A stretch of DNA of 64,000 nucleotides from Hemerocallis citrina (taxonomy: Eukaryota; Streptophyta; Magnoliopsida; Asparagales; Asphodelaceae), in contig CM030358.1 of assembly GCA_017893485.1 (NCBI GenBank), positions 252,753,228 through 252,817,227 on the forward strand, written 5' to 3'. Below the pieces are notes generated by a model. It worked only from the letters and a program-made list of their open reading frames with translations, was not told the DNA's origin and did not search any database. The position numbers and the translations under genes are program-made. This document shows positions 1 through 11,505 of this stretch, one piece after another; position 1 is the first letter of the stretch; each line of letters begins with the position of its first letter.

Positions 1-3000
1 CTAGTTTTTCCCCTCTCCCGAAACGAATCACTCCCTTCTTTGGAGATATCATTAGGGAAACGAAATCCCCTTCCTCAAACTCCAAGTATCTTCTTCGAAT
101 ATTTGCATAACTCTTCTGTCTGCTTTGTGCCTCGACTAGCCTGTTCCGAATCAACTCAATTTTCTCTGAAGTTTGTTGCACTATTTCTGGTCCGTACATC
201 TGCCTTTCTCCAACTTCACACCAACATACCGACGTTCTACACTTCCTTCCATATAAGGCATCATACGGTGTCATGCCAATGCTAGTTTGAAAGTTGTTGT
301 TATATGCAAACTCTACTAGAGCTAAGTTCCTTTCCCAACTTCCTCTGAAATCCACTACACAACATCTCAACATATCTTCCAGTACATGATTCACTCTCTC
401 AAACTGCCCATCTGTTTGATGATGGAACACAATGCTTAAATCAGTCCTGGTTCCCATAGCTGCCTAAATGGTCCTCAAAAAATGTGACGTGAACCTTGCA
501 TCTCGATTTGAAACAATTGATACGGAAATTCCATGCAACCTTACTATCTCCCTGTTGTACAATTCGGCCAATTTTTCTATCGACCAAGTAATGGTCATCG
601 CTAAGAAATGAGCTGATTTGGTTAGTCGATCCACTATTACCCATATCGCATCATTTTCCTTGGGGATTCTAGGCAAAACTGTGATGAAATCCATACTGAT
701 GTTATCCCACTTCCATTCCGGGATAGGGAATGGTTGCAATAGACCTTCTGGCCTTTGATTCTCTGCATTGATTTGTGGACAAGTCGCACATCTAGCTACG
801 AAGTCTGCTAAGTCTCTTTTCCTTCCTGACAACCAAAAGTTCTGCTTAATATCTTTGTACATCTTGGTACTCCCAGGATGTACTGATAACAAAGTGGTGT
901 GTGCCTCCTGTAGAACATTCTCTTTCTATTCTGCCTAATCAGGTACACACAATCTGTCTCTGAACCAAAGTACTTCATCCTTTACTTGGAATTCTGACAA
1001 TTTACCAGTGCCAACTTGCTCCTTCATCTTCTAAATCTCTGAATCGAATTTCTGAACGTCAATAATTTGCTCCCAGCGTAGGCTAAAGTTTCAACTGTGT
1101 CAGTGTTGCTCCTAGTCCTTGCAATACCACTTCGATTCCAGCTCGATCGAATTCTTCTGCCTGTTCCATCTGAGTTGTAATCAAACAAGATAAACTGCTT
1201 TTCCGACTGAGTGCATTCGCTACCACATTCGCCTTTCCTGGGTGATACTTGATTTTTGGGCAAATATCTTCTAACACTTCTAAGCACCTTCTCTGCTGTA
1301 AGTTCATATCTCTCTATTGATAGATGCATTTCAAGCTCTTGTGGTCAGTGTACAAGTTGACTTTCTCCCCATACATATAATGCCTCCACTACTTCAAGGA
1401 AAATATGATCGCTGCCAATTCTAAGTCATGGGTTGGGTAATTTTTCTCATGTGGTCTCAATTTCCTGGACCCATAAGCTATTACCTTCCCCTTTTGCATC
1501 AGTACACAACACAAACCTCGATGTGAAGCATCATTGCATATGTCATAGTCTATTTCGGCTTGTGGCAAGGCCAATATTGGTGTGATAGTCAAAATCTCCT
1601 TCAACTCTTGGAAGCTTGCTTCGCATTGATATGTCCACTTGAAATTTACATTCTTCTTCGTGAGCCCTGTGAGCGGCACTGCTATCTATGCATGCCCCTG
1701 AATGAAATGCCGATAATAACTGGTTAACCTCAAGAAACTCCTAATCTTTTTCACAGTTGTTGGTCTTTTCTTTCACTACTTTTACCTTTTGTGGATCAGT
1801 GACCACTACCTCCTTAGAAAGGATATGACCCAAAAATGCAACTTCGGACTTCCAGAAGTCACACTTGGATAACTTGGCATATAGTTTATGCTCTTGTAGT
1901 TTCTTCAACACTTCTGCCATGAATATACATGGATATCGTTGAAGAACACCACGACGAAGGAATCAATGAATGATCGCAGAACTCTATTCATCATGTCCAT
2001 GAATATGGCTGGTGCATTCGTCATTCTAAATGACATAACTAAGAATTTGGAATGCCCATGACGAGTTCGGAAGGCTGTCTTATGCACACCCTCTTCCTTA
2101 ACACGAACTTGATAATATCCTCATCATAGATCGATCTTGGAGAAAACTGCTGCTCCTTGAAGTCAATCAAATAATTCATCGATCCACGGTCGGATACTTG
2201 TTCTGGATGGTTACCTTATTTAACTCTCGATAATCGATGCAATCCTCATTGATCCATCCTTCTTCTTCACTAATAAAATTGGTGCTCCCCAAGGCGAAGC
2301 ACATGGACTGATGAAACCCTTGTGCAATAATTTTTTAATTTGCTTCTTCACTTTATCTTGTTCCACTGGTGCAATCCTATAGGGTGCCTTGGATGTCGGT
2401 GCGCTTCCTAGCTGAATACCAATGCTGAATTGCACATCTCGATGGGGTGGTAATCCATGTAGATCCTCTAAGAATACTGTCTGAAAATTTTGGACCACTG
2501 GAATTTTCGTAACTTCTTCAGGAATTTTCTTCTTTGATAAAGCTGCCACCAACTTCTTGCATTTCTTCTTCCTATGAAAAGTTACTGCTGGTCCTTCTGG
2601 TGCCTTCACCATCACTTCCTTACTCTTACATTCGATACTAGCGTTGTAGATTTTCATCCAATATATACCAATTATTACATCAAATCCCAACACTTCCAAT
2701 TCTATAAGATTGATTCCCAAAACTCTCCCTCCATTCTTGATATCACAACTAGCATAATACTGATCAGTGGTCATTGTCTCTCCTGAAGGATTCGCTACTG
2801 CCAAAATCTTACCAGGAAAAATTTTAGGTTTTACCCCTAATTCTTTTGCAAATTAGGAGACACAAAAGTACGTGATGACCCTATATCGAATAAAACTATA
2901 GCTTTCATTCCATTCACTAAAATTTCTCCTGTTACATAGTGAATTACATCATTCAGTACGTAACATTTCTTCTATTACAAGGCTTAAATAAACAGCATAA
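1..3000 (-). pseudogene. pol: Element D pol (protease, RT, RNase H, integrase), broken and truncated
   Basis: Domains run high to low. Protease is near 2850-2960, with the active-site motif read as FDIGSS instead of D-S/T-G. RT is about 1900-2500, with WGAPILLVKKKDGS; the catalytic box reads FFNDI instead of FxDD, so the first Asp is lost. RNase H is 1380-1680 ([18 protein letters not shown]). The integrase zinc-binding and catalytic core are 1-900 (HPGSTKMY, CATC, MDFI, SNRDARF, and DGQFERVN with the catalytic Glu). The integrase C-terminal domain is cut at base 1. Roles: protein processing, cDNA synthesis, RNA removal and chromosomal insertion. Several frameshifts and stops separate the pieces. 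Not functional. Confidence 0.88.
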
Positions 3001-3134
3001 ATTTTATTCAAATTCTTCCATACGAGTAATGAAGTCGTTGGAGTTTTCTGCATCCTCCTTTATGAATACTTGCCCTAATAGTAAGGTTTTTCCCTCTTCT
3101 CAAACTTGTTTCCAAACATTTCGCCCTGCTTTAG

Positions 3135-4066
3135 CTATAGACAATTTGGCCTGACATGCCCTTCCTTTCCACAGTTGTAGCAAGTTCTGGAAATCTGCTG
3201 CTCGGTACATTCTGTTCTGTAATGACCCAAATCCCTGCAATTGTAACAGGTTATCCATCGTGGCCTGGTCCCTCTGTTACTTGGACCATTGAACTTACCC
3301 TTCTTCTCTAGGAACTTCTTTTTCTGATGGGCTGTCTTCACAGGACCCTTACCCTTAGTCCACCGTTCCTTCTATTTCTAGAACTGTTCCATACCTGCTT
3401 TAGTAATTGCTGCCCTACGGACCAGTTTGTCGAACATCCTGATGCCGAGGGGTATCATGCGAGATCTTAGTCCTGGCTTCAGACCTTGCTCGAATTTCCT
3501 TGCCTTCTTGGCTTCATCAATTACCAATTCGGGTGCATACCTCGAGATTTGGGTGAATTTGGCTTCATACTCTCTAATAGACATGTTTCCCTGCTGTAGG
3601 CCTAAGAATTCCATTGCCTTTTTCTCCTGTATGTCCATTGGGAAGTAGTGGTTTCGAAATTCATCCAGGAAATCATCCCATGTAATCAGCGCGTTGCCAA
3701 GTGCCCTCTTCATGGATTGCCACCACACTCCAACATCTTTCTCCAATTTGATGGTTGCTAGTTTCACATTACTAGCTTCTGGAGACTCCAACACTTCAAA
3801 TACCTTCTCGATTTATCGGATCAAATCATCGACTGCTTCAGGATTGGGCTGTCTTCAAATATAGGTGGCTTCATCGTTTTAAAGGATTCCACCAGCTTTA
3901 TTGCTTCTGGGACTTGAACCGTCTGCCCTGCCCTAACAATTCGATTCACACTAGCTCCTATGAAAGTGTATAGGGTTTGATATACCCTAGCCAATTTCGT
4001 CTCCAAGTCCAGTCCGTTTCCATCTCCACTGAATCCTTCTCCATTCCTAGTTCTCCTTCCTGCCAT
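3135..4066 (-). pseudogene. gag: Element D gag (capsid and two zinc knuckles), disrupted
   Basis: The start is chosen at MAGRRTRNGEG (4066), which aligns with the gag start of element B. The capsid domain follows, with VKLATIKLEKDVGVWWQ, then YFPMDIQEKKAMEF and REYEAKFTQISRYAPE, the typical plant retrotransposon gag pattern that builds the virus-like particle. At the C-terminus are two complete CCHC knuckles (CYNCRDLGHYRTEC at about 3245-3204 and CYNCGKEGHVRPNC at about 3182-3141) that would bind genomic RNA. Stops at 3821 and near 3375 plus frame changes break the ORF. Two knuckles are kept here, whereas B shows only one, and that one has lost its last Cys. Confidence 0.85.
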
Positions 4067-4820
4067 TTCTGATTCACAAAATTTCATCAGCCAACATGAG
4101 CAATAGTATAGACTTTTCCACATTATTATCCAACACAATTCATCCATTTCCAAAATAAACCAGATACATTCAAAATAAAACTTGTCTACTAACAACCATA
4201 CATAAAGGAACAAAAGGAAAGCTCCAAATCCTACTTCAAAATTTAGATAGATACGATCATAGAACAATTGAATTCTACGGTCCCTCTTGGCCTCTCTAAG
4301 ATCATCAGGCAGCACATTAAGTTCCTGTTGCAGCTCTTTGCAGCGTTGCTTGCACTCATGTTTTTCCCATTCGGTGTAGTTGTCTAATTGAGTGAAGTGA
4401 CATGCCGTTATAGATTGATTCGTTTCAAGATCCCTCACTCTCTCCTTCAAGTCTGCGATGCATTGCTTATCTTCTACATGATGTGCTTCGAGGTGATTTA
4501 CCCTCCATCGATGAATGTACAATTTTCACCTAAGGGAAGCGATGATACGAGCCTTCCTGCCCGAAACAGGCTCTTCGTCTGAGGATTCGCCTTGGGATTC
4601 CACTGGAGGTGAAGTGATTTCACCGACTCTTGCAGTTCCTCCTCTTCCTCCTCTTCTTCTGGTTCTTCTTATTCTTCTGGATCTTCCTCTTCTTCTGGTT
4701 CTTCTTATTCTTCTGGATCTTCCTCTTCTTATGGTTCTTCTTTGGGGTCCTCCTCGGGGTCCTCAAAGAACACTTCTTCTTCCACTTCCTACACAGATAT
4801 TGGTTATCTGACATCCTACA
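4067..4820 (-). pseudogene. Element D leader ORF: acidic repeat plus coiled-coil segment
   Basis: Upstream of gag on the minus strand, a purine-rich stretch (about 4637-4790) reads as a Glu/Asp/Pro-rich segment in one frame. It includes two exact-looking 36-bp units (period visible at 4679 and 4715). Each unit carries a TAA in that frame; a Lys-rich frame is open instead. Downstream (4300-4522) an open frame encodes a charged heptad-like stretch rich in Glu, Lys, Arg and Leu, with LKERVRDLE and ELQQELNVL, likely a coiled coil. Plant chromoviruses often have acidic or charged leader segments before the capsid domain. I infer this is the decayed N-terminal gag extension of D rather than a separate gene. 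Confidence 0.45.
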
Positions 4821-4976
4821 GTGAAAGGAGAAGAACATCATCAGTGTATATATAGAGTGACATAAATGTAAGTTGATGCAACTATAACATTTAAATCTCC
4901 ATAAACTGATACTCACACATCTAATGTCCCCCTAATTTTATTTTCTCTACTATATTTGCACTACTTATTGCAGTTT

Positions 4977-4988
4977 TCTTTGACACCA
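4977..4988 (-). other. Element D primer-binding-site relic (initiator tRNA-Met type)
   Basis: On the minus strand this reads TGGTGTCAAAGA, matching the plant initiator tRNA-Met primer site TGGTATCAGAGC at 9 of 12 positions. It lies three bases inside the LTR end at 4992. Spacing and position fit a decayed priming site for minus-strand cDNA synthesis. Confidence 0.55.
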
Positions 4989-4991
4989 CTC

Positions 4992-7856
4992 TGTAAAACA
5001 CAGGTAATTTGTAGCAAAACCAAAATCTTTACTTCAATTTCATATTAAAATACAAGGAATTTAAACTTTTTCATTACAATGTTATTCTTTACAATATGTA
5101 GAGAAAATTTACATAAAAATACAATTTATATCATCAAACATCTTCACACTTGAAACATCCATCGACATCGAACTCATGCCCACACCGCTCGCTAAACCTT
5201 GTCATGCAACTTGAGACTGCGGGCACGTCAGTTGAATGCAACTGACGCAATGCTATAATACAACGATTCCTCAATTTAACAATCACAAACTTGAATGCAA
5301 AACCAAATGAAATGTGACTATCCTAATCATTTCAGTGTTTGTTATGAACCTAATAACTAAGGCAGACACTTATGCTTACGATGAAACTCTAAGGCGCACT
5401 TGTTCAGATTCTATGCATCCTATACTACAGAGGTCCCAGGGAAATCCCTTAACGTACTCCTCATTATAAGGTTCAAACCCTCGTTATGAACCTATAACCG
5501 TAACTAATTTCAAGATTAGGACGTATTGTGAATATTGGCCCCCACCCTGATAATTCTGAAAGTCAAACTCCATCCTCAGCTAATCCTGGAGACTATTTCA
5601 CTCACATCTGAGAATATTTGGAGAGTACTTCCCCCAACGAATGATCCTGGAATCCTCATCAAATGAACGTCCCATGAGCATCGCTCCTATCTCGATAATT
5701 CTTGAGATCAATCTCTAACCGTAGATAATTCTGGAGGCTATTTTACTCTCATCTCAGAATATTGAGGAATATCTCACACCACTGATAATTTTGAAGCCTC
5801 ATACTCACGTTTGCACTTAACTTGCTAAATCTTCCATCTAGTGCCTATCCTTACATTAAGAACTAGCTTATTTGAAATCTTATTACAAATAATATCACCT
5901 AGAGCTAGCTTATCCTTTCAAACTTAACTAACTCACAGAGGACGTTGGCCCACACTAGCCACTTCTCAAAGTTTCTATTTTCACAAATTTGTCGGCACCC
6001 TGGATCTCACTCAGCCTCTAGAATCCACACATTTCAAACTCAGAGATCTTCCTGGTCATTCTTAACCTCTTGTATAAAAATTCTTATTCGTTCATTTATA
6101 AGTTATTTTATTCTCTTATTCATTTCTTTTGATTTCTCCAACTCAAAACAACTAGATAGCTTCTTACCCGTTATAATATAATTTGTAATAAGATTTCAGC
6201 TTGATAAAATTTTGTCAAATATCACAAGTCTAATTTTCCTAAATCAATACTTCTGTTAATCTTAGTTTTACCTTCCAAACTAATTTTGAATGAACTTCAA
6301 ATCAAGCTTAATTTAAAGTGATATACCTCCATAACTTAGTTTTTTTAAAGTAAACTAGTTTGTAACGTAATTATTCACAAATAAAATCTTAAATTTATAT
6401 ATATAATCCTCTAAAAATATTCCATTAATACACTATATTAATTTAAACCTTTTCTCAAAGAAAAAGGATTTCTAAAAAAAATAACAAAAAACAAAACCCC
6501 ATTAGGACTCGAACCAGAGCACACTTGCAGCGCTCTAATCCACACCCGTAAACCGAAATCCCAACTCACTGTTTCGGTATAATCATGTCACAAAATTCTA
6601 TACGTTTATTGCCCACTGTTTAAACATTTTAGAAAGAAAAGGCCCCACCCACCCGGATTCGAACCAGCAACCTAACACACAATACACAACGACCAAATTC
6701 GAAGCCACGAACCAAGCCACCAAGTCTCGTAATCTGCCTCTATTAGAGATGTGAAGTCTTTTATTTATTAACCCTCTGTTTTTATATACTAACATCAACG
6801 AGCTCAACCAAGATTTGATCTTGCAATTGCTCTCATTCTCTAGCAGCATACATTCGATTTCTAATAAACTTCCATAAAATAACTTTATTCAAACTAGTAT
6901 AACTTGACATGAATTTCATAAATTTACACTCGTTTAACATCTACCCTAGCATGCAATTATATTCGTAAATCGATATAATCAAGACTTAACAATCCATACT
7001 AGTGTGTCAAACTATATGAACAAATAGTCAATTCAATAGTTAGAATTTATAGAGGGAAAAATAAATACAAATTCCCAAAAGCATGAAATTTAATTAAACT
7101 TTACGCTATCCTTAAACATGATCATCACTACATCAATTACGACAAAATCATGATAAATTTCTACACACAATATATACATTCTACTTCTAAATTTAACCAT
7201 CATGAACATATCTATAATTAGCATGAACAATTCTACAAAAGTATTAGAAATTTTAGAAACACCCACCTATTTACGAATTCTTTGGAAATGATGATTTCTA
7301 GCATGAATTTCCAAACCTCCTACCCTTCCAAAAGGAGTCAAAATTTTTGCACTCTATCCTAAAAAAATTTGGCCGGTGGTTCTCTTGTCTTTCCCTTTTT
7401 GTTTTCTTTTTTTTAAAATGAGAGAGGAGAGTAGATGGGTTATTTATTTACAAAATAAATAACTACTCATGATTAAAGAAATAACCACCCATTACTCCAT
7501 TATTTAATCAAGCCCTCAAACACATTCAAAATTTTCCCTCTTCTAAGAACTTTGGTCGGTCAATCTAGGCGAGAAAACACAGGTTCGTGATGTAATTATT
7601 TGGTGCACTTATATATAAATTATATAATTATTGTTAAAGTGATATTTAGCTAAAAAATGGTTTTAAATAAACATAGTATTGACTATTTTAATGTAGCTCT
7701 TCATATGTTTAAATTAAGCATAATTAAATATAAATATTAAGCACGTTTCATTAATTTTCTATACACAACAATATAATCAACACATGCATTTAAAAACAAG
7801 TGTAAAGCATGTGTGGACAAAAATATTTAAAATAAAATATTTTTGCGGTTGTTACA
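4992..7856 (-). repeat. Element D 5' LTR (2865 bp)
   Basis: The plus-strand ends are tgtaaaacac at 4992 and gcggttgttaca at 7856, an LTR bounded by TG and CA. The right end closely matches that of solo LTR E (ttttgcgg...ttaca). The inner edge is placed three bases from a primer-site relic. The LTR contains degenerate gataattc-tgga units around 5547-5790 that are also seen in E, and two tRNA B-box-like motifs at 6505-6515 and 6655-6665. No coding sequence is supported here. The stretch 6860-7850 is AT-rich with nothing recognisable. Confidence 0.75.
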
Positions 7857-7865
7857 CTTGGTCTG

Positions 7866-9855
7866 GTGGCTTTTCATGCCATAGACTCTGCCTACCACAT
7901 GAAGATAAAGTTTCCTACATCGGCGAGAGTGGGAGAGGTTAAGGGAAGCCAAGAAGTGGCATGCTCATGTTTTGTAGTCACGATAGGGGGCTCGGTCTTC
8001 TCCTTTGATGCTGTAGAACTCTCACAAGAAAGGAATCTTGACTCCGAGCCGGTGGACGAACTAGAAGAGGTCCCTTTTTTTTCCCAAGAAGATCAAGCAA
8101 GTATTTCTGAGTAAGTAAAGCTCTCTCCCATTGAAACAAAGAACAACTTACCAGATATGTTAGGGAAAACCAAGACTTATTTTCTTGGACCACCGCCGAC
8201 ATGTCTGGCATCTCGGAAGACTTGATCATACACCACCTCAATGTTAATTTGGGTGTTAAGTCGGTCCAGCAAAAGCACCGCAAGTTCACTCACGATAGGC
8301 AACAAGCAGTTAAGAAAGAGGTCGACAAACTCGTAGCTGCCTGCTTCATTCAAGAAGTTAGCTACCCTGAATGGCTAGCCATCGTAGTCATGGTAGAGAA
8401 AGCAAATGAAAAATTCAGGATTTGCATCGACATCTCCGATCTCAACAAATCATGGTTGAAGGACCCCTTCCCTCTCCCCAGCATCAATGCATTGATCAAT
8501 GTCACATAGAGACACGAGCTTCTCAGCTTTATAGACACATTCTCGGGATACAATCAGATCCGAATATTCCCTCCCATTATCCCGAAGACATCCTTCATCA
8601 TCAACCAAGGCCTCTACTGCTATCGAGTCATGCCATTCGGGATGAACAATGCTGTAGCCACATACCAGTGCCTGGTGAACAAAGTCTTTAAGGAACAAAT
8701 GGGTCGTAACAAGGAGGTCTATGTATATGACATTTTTGTGAAGTGCCTGAAGAAGAATGACCGTGTGACCGACCTATAAGAAGCTTCCAATATCGTCCGG
8801 AAGCAAAATATAAGGTTAAACCCCTTGAAGTGTGCCTTTGGTCTCTCCACAAGAAAACTTTTAGGATTCATGGTCAGTCAAAGGAGAATCAAGCCAATCC
8901 GGAGAAGATCATAGATATACTCAACATGTCTATCCAGTCTAACGTCAAAGAAATCCAGAGACTTATAGGGCACCTCAACACCATCAAATGCTAGAAGCGC
9001 CTCCCACTCTTCAAAGCTTTCCTAGGAGCAAAGAGCTTTGAATGGGGACAAACGCAGCAAGAAGCCTTTGAACACCTCAAAGCGTATCTTATCAATCTCC
9101 CTCTCCTAATCCCCCACTCCTAGACAAGCCTATGCCAGGTGAGGTGCTTTACCTCTATTTAGTTACTTTGAATAAGGAGCTTCGTTATTCCAAGATGGAG
9201 GAGATAACTTACACTTTGATCATGACCGCCGAAAAATTCCACACATACTTCCAAGCACATTTATCTTGGTCCTCACCGACCAATCTCTCAATCAAGTGCT
9301 TCACAAGCCGGAGAGCTCCGGGTGACTTATGAAGTGGTCCGTATATTTGAGCCAACACGACATCAGCTATTGGCTAAGGATGGCCATCAAGGCCTAAGTC
9401 TTAGCTGTATTCATCATTGAACTTGATCCCCCGAAGGAAGGCAATGACCCCCCAGTCTGGAGTGTTTATGTCAATGGCTCCTCTTGATCGAAGGGAGCGA
9501 TGTCAGGGTCATTCTGCTCACCCTTCAGTAATCACTTTACCTCAACTTTCGAGCCTCTAACAACGAGGCCGAATATGTGGTACTAATAGTTGGCCTCATC
9601 TTAGCTTGAAAAGAAGGGGCCAAGAAGGTAAAAGTGTTCACCAACTCCCATCTGGTGGTGAACTTGATCCTAAGAGAATACAAGGTCGGGGATGATTGCA
9701 TGGTCAAGTACTCAACTTGTGTGAAGAAGCTCTTAACTACATTCCAAGGATCCGAAGTCACTCGGATCCCCCACGAAGAAAATGGGCAAGCAGATACCCT
9801 CACTAAGCTAGCATCTTTTTCCTTTAAAAGGCTTGATCACGTTGTGCTCATCTAA
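7866..9855 (+). pseudogene. pol: Element T pol part 1: protease tail, RT, RNase H and archaeal-type RNase H
   Basis: 7866-8114 keeps YHMKIKFPTSARVGEVKGS, the stretch between protease and RT in Tat elements. RT is 8201-8990: KEVDKLVAACFIQEVSYPEW, FRICIDISDLNKSW, then after a stop ELLSFIDTFSGYNQI and YRVMPFGMNNA. The catalytic box near 8717 reads VYVYDIF instead of YVDD, so one catalytic Asp is replaced by Tyr. LGFMVSQRRIKPNPEKI follows. RNase H is partial (9132-9380). A second RNase H of the Tat type ends near 9855 (FTNSHLVVNLILREYKVGDD, RIPHEENGQADTLTKLAS). Many stops and frameshifts. It would have copied RNA to DNA; now inactive. Confidence 0.85.
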
Positions 9856-9889
9856 GTTCTACTCAATCCAAGCATTGAAGAGGAAATGT

Positions 9890-10800
9890 TGGAGCTCATG
9901 TTTATCACCCCACAGGAAACCGGAGGCAATGGGATGAAACCCTTGGTTGACTTCCTCGAAAAGGAACCCTCCCAGCAGATCCAAAAGAAGCAAGGAAGAT
10001 TAGGATAAGATCAGAGAGTTATACACTAGTTGAAGGAGTCTTGTTCAAATGCTCCTACATTTTGATAGATGGCCAACCATACCTACGATGCCTCTCCCTC
10101 AAGGAGGTCAAACATGATATCAGAGAAGTGCACGAAGGAATCAATGGCGGCCACATAGTGTGAGATTCCTCACATAGAAAAATATAGGGATCGAACAACA
10201 TTTCTCTTCCATCTCGCACCCCAGACGAACGAACAAGCTGAGAACGCCAATTGATAGATCCTTGACGGCCTCAAGAAGAGGCCCGATGAAGCTCCCAAGG
10301 GACTATTGGTGGAGAATCTCTCGAGTGTGCTCTGGTCCCATAGGACCACGAAGATAACCCCAACAGGAGAATCCTCACTCAACCTCATCTTTGGCTCTGG
10401 AGCACTGATCCCCTCAGAAGTGGGACTACCTTCCCCTCGCCTCCTCTCCTTCGATGAAGGACAGAACTCAAATGACCTTCGAGGCAACCTTGATCTAATA
10501 GAAAAAATTCATGAAAAGTCCTCACTAGAAGACACATCTATGAGCAGATGGTAAAGAAGTCTACAACAAGATGGTGTCTGCTCGGCAAACCTCAAGGAAG
10601 GGGACCTCATTCTAAAGAAACTCGAAATCTCTGACCCACGCAAAAAGGGAAAGCATGCTCCAAACTAGGAAGGACCATACAAGGTCTCCAAAGTCGCCCG
10701 TCCAAGGACTTACTGACTTGAAGACCTGGGGGTCAAGGAGATATCCAGAACTTAGAACACGGAACACCTCATGTAGTTCAACGAGGGTACTTAATGCCCC
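9890..10800 (+). pseudogene. Element T integrase with catalytic core deleted
   Basis: The N-terminal zinc-binding start is visible near 10100-10160 (VKHDIREVHEGINGGHIV). The sequence then jumps within about 50 bases to the region after the catalytic core: APQTNEQAENANRQILDGLK (10222 on), VLWSHRTTKITPTGESSLNL and ALIPSEVGLPSPRLLSF. The part that normally lies between these, including the second zinc Cys pair and the first two catalytic Asp residues, is absent. The C-terminal segment continues to about 10795 (RTYXLEDLGVKEISRT-like). Integrase normally inserts the cDNA; this copy cannot. A stop lies near 10161. Confidence 0.8.
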
Positions 10801-10923
10801 CTACTTAGATTTTCTAAAATTCAAATAAGGATGATCTTCACGGTGTCCAGAACATGTAATAAAGGCCAGCAACTAAGGCAGCCGCTTAGATTTATTTTCA
10901 AATAAAACTTAGTATTCTCTTTC

Positions 10924-11505
10924 AAAATATTCTTGGAATACTTTCTGGATGTTAACAACGAGTTAGGTGCTCAGCTCCTCTCCCAACCCACCTCACAAAC
11001 TCATTAACCCCTTGAAAAACAAATTCAAAGTCCAAATTCGTGGCTCAAAGCTGATACCACAACTCGCTAACAAGTAAGTTCGGAGCTGGGCTCATCATTC
11101 GAAACTGGTCCCATAACTTGCTAACCCCTTGAAAAATAAGTTCAGAATCCAAACTCATGGCTCCAAGCTGCTACCGCAACTTGCTAACCAGCAAGTTCAA
11201 AGCTGGGCTCATCATTTAAAACTGCTCCTATAACTCGTTAACCTCATGAAAAATAAGTTCGGAGTCCAAATTCATGGCTCAAAGTTGCTTCCGCAACTAC
11301 CTAACAAGCATGTTCGGAGCTAGGCTCTCCATTTGAAGCTGCTCCCACAGCCTTTTAACCACTTGGATAAAAAGTTTGGAGTCCAAACTAGTGGCTCAAA
11401 GTCGCTCCCACAACTCGCAAACCGTTCCTGGAACTCGTTGACTCTTTGAACAAGCAAGTCAGGAGTCCATCCCTTCCCTAAAAGATGCTCCCACAACCCG
11501 CTAAC
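10924..11505 (+). repeat. 117-bp tandem repeat array in the 3' region of element T
   Basis: The phrase tggctcaaag or a close variant recurs at 11041, 11158, 11275 and 11392, exactly 117 bp apart each time. The units share ctcgctaac, aataagttcggagtcc and gctgggctc. A half unit precedes at about 10924 and a degenerate one trails to 11505. No ORF crosses it. Satellite-like arrays between integrase and the 3' LTR are a known feature of Tat-lineage elements. Confidence 0.9.

Larger units (their letters stand above)
1..7856 (-). mobile_element. Element D: Ty3/gypsy chromovirus-like retrotransposon, 5' part only
   Basis: D reads on the minus strand. From high to low coordinates it has a 5' LTR, a primer-binding-site relic, a leader with an acidic/coiled-coil ORF, gag, protease, RT, RNase H and integrase. 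The integrase C-terminus is cut by the window start, so the 3' LTR lies outside. Gag starts with MAGRRTRN, close to MAGPRTRN of element B, so the two belong to related families. The right edge at 7856 is a clean ttgttaca end followed by cttgg. That flank resumes protease-like sequence of element T, so D inserted into T. The missing 5-bp duplication partner must lie left of the window. Multiple stops and frameshifts show it is dead. Confidence 0.9.

Noticed and set aside
40..285. 81-codon plus-strand ORF at the window start
   Set aside because: Shadow of the integrase C-terminal region of element D, which reads on the minus strand.
6480..6670. Complete tRNA genes in the D LTR
   Set aside because: Only B-box-like parts are seen. 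No cloverleaf with acceptor, anticodon and D arms can be built by eye. Kept as a finding, not as tRNA features.
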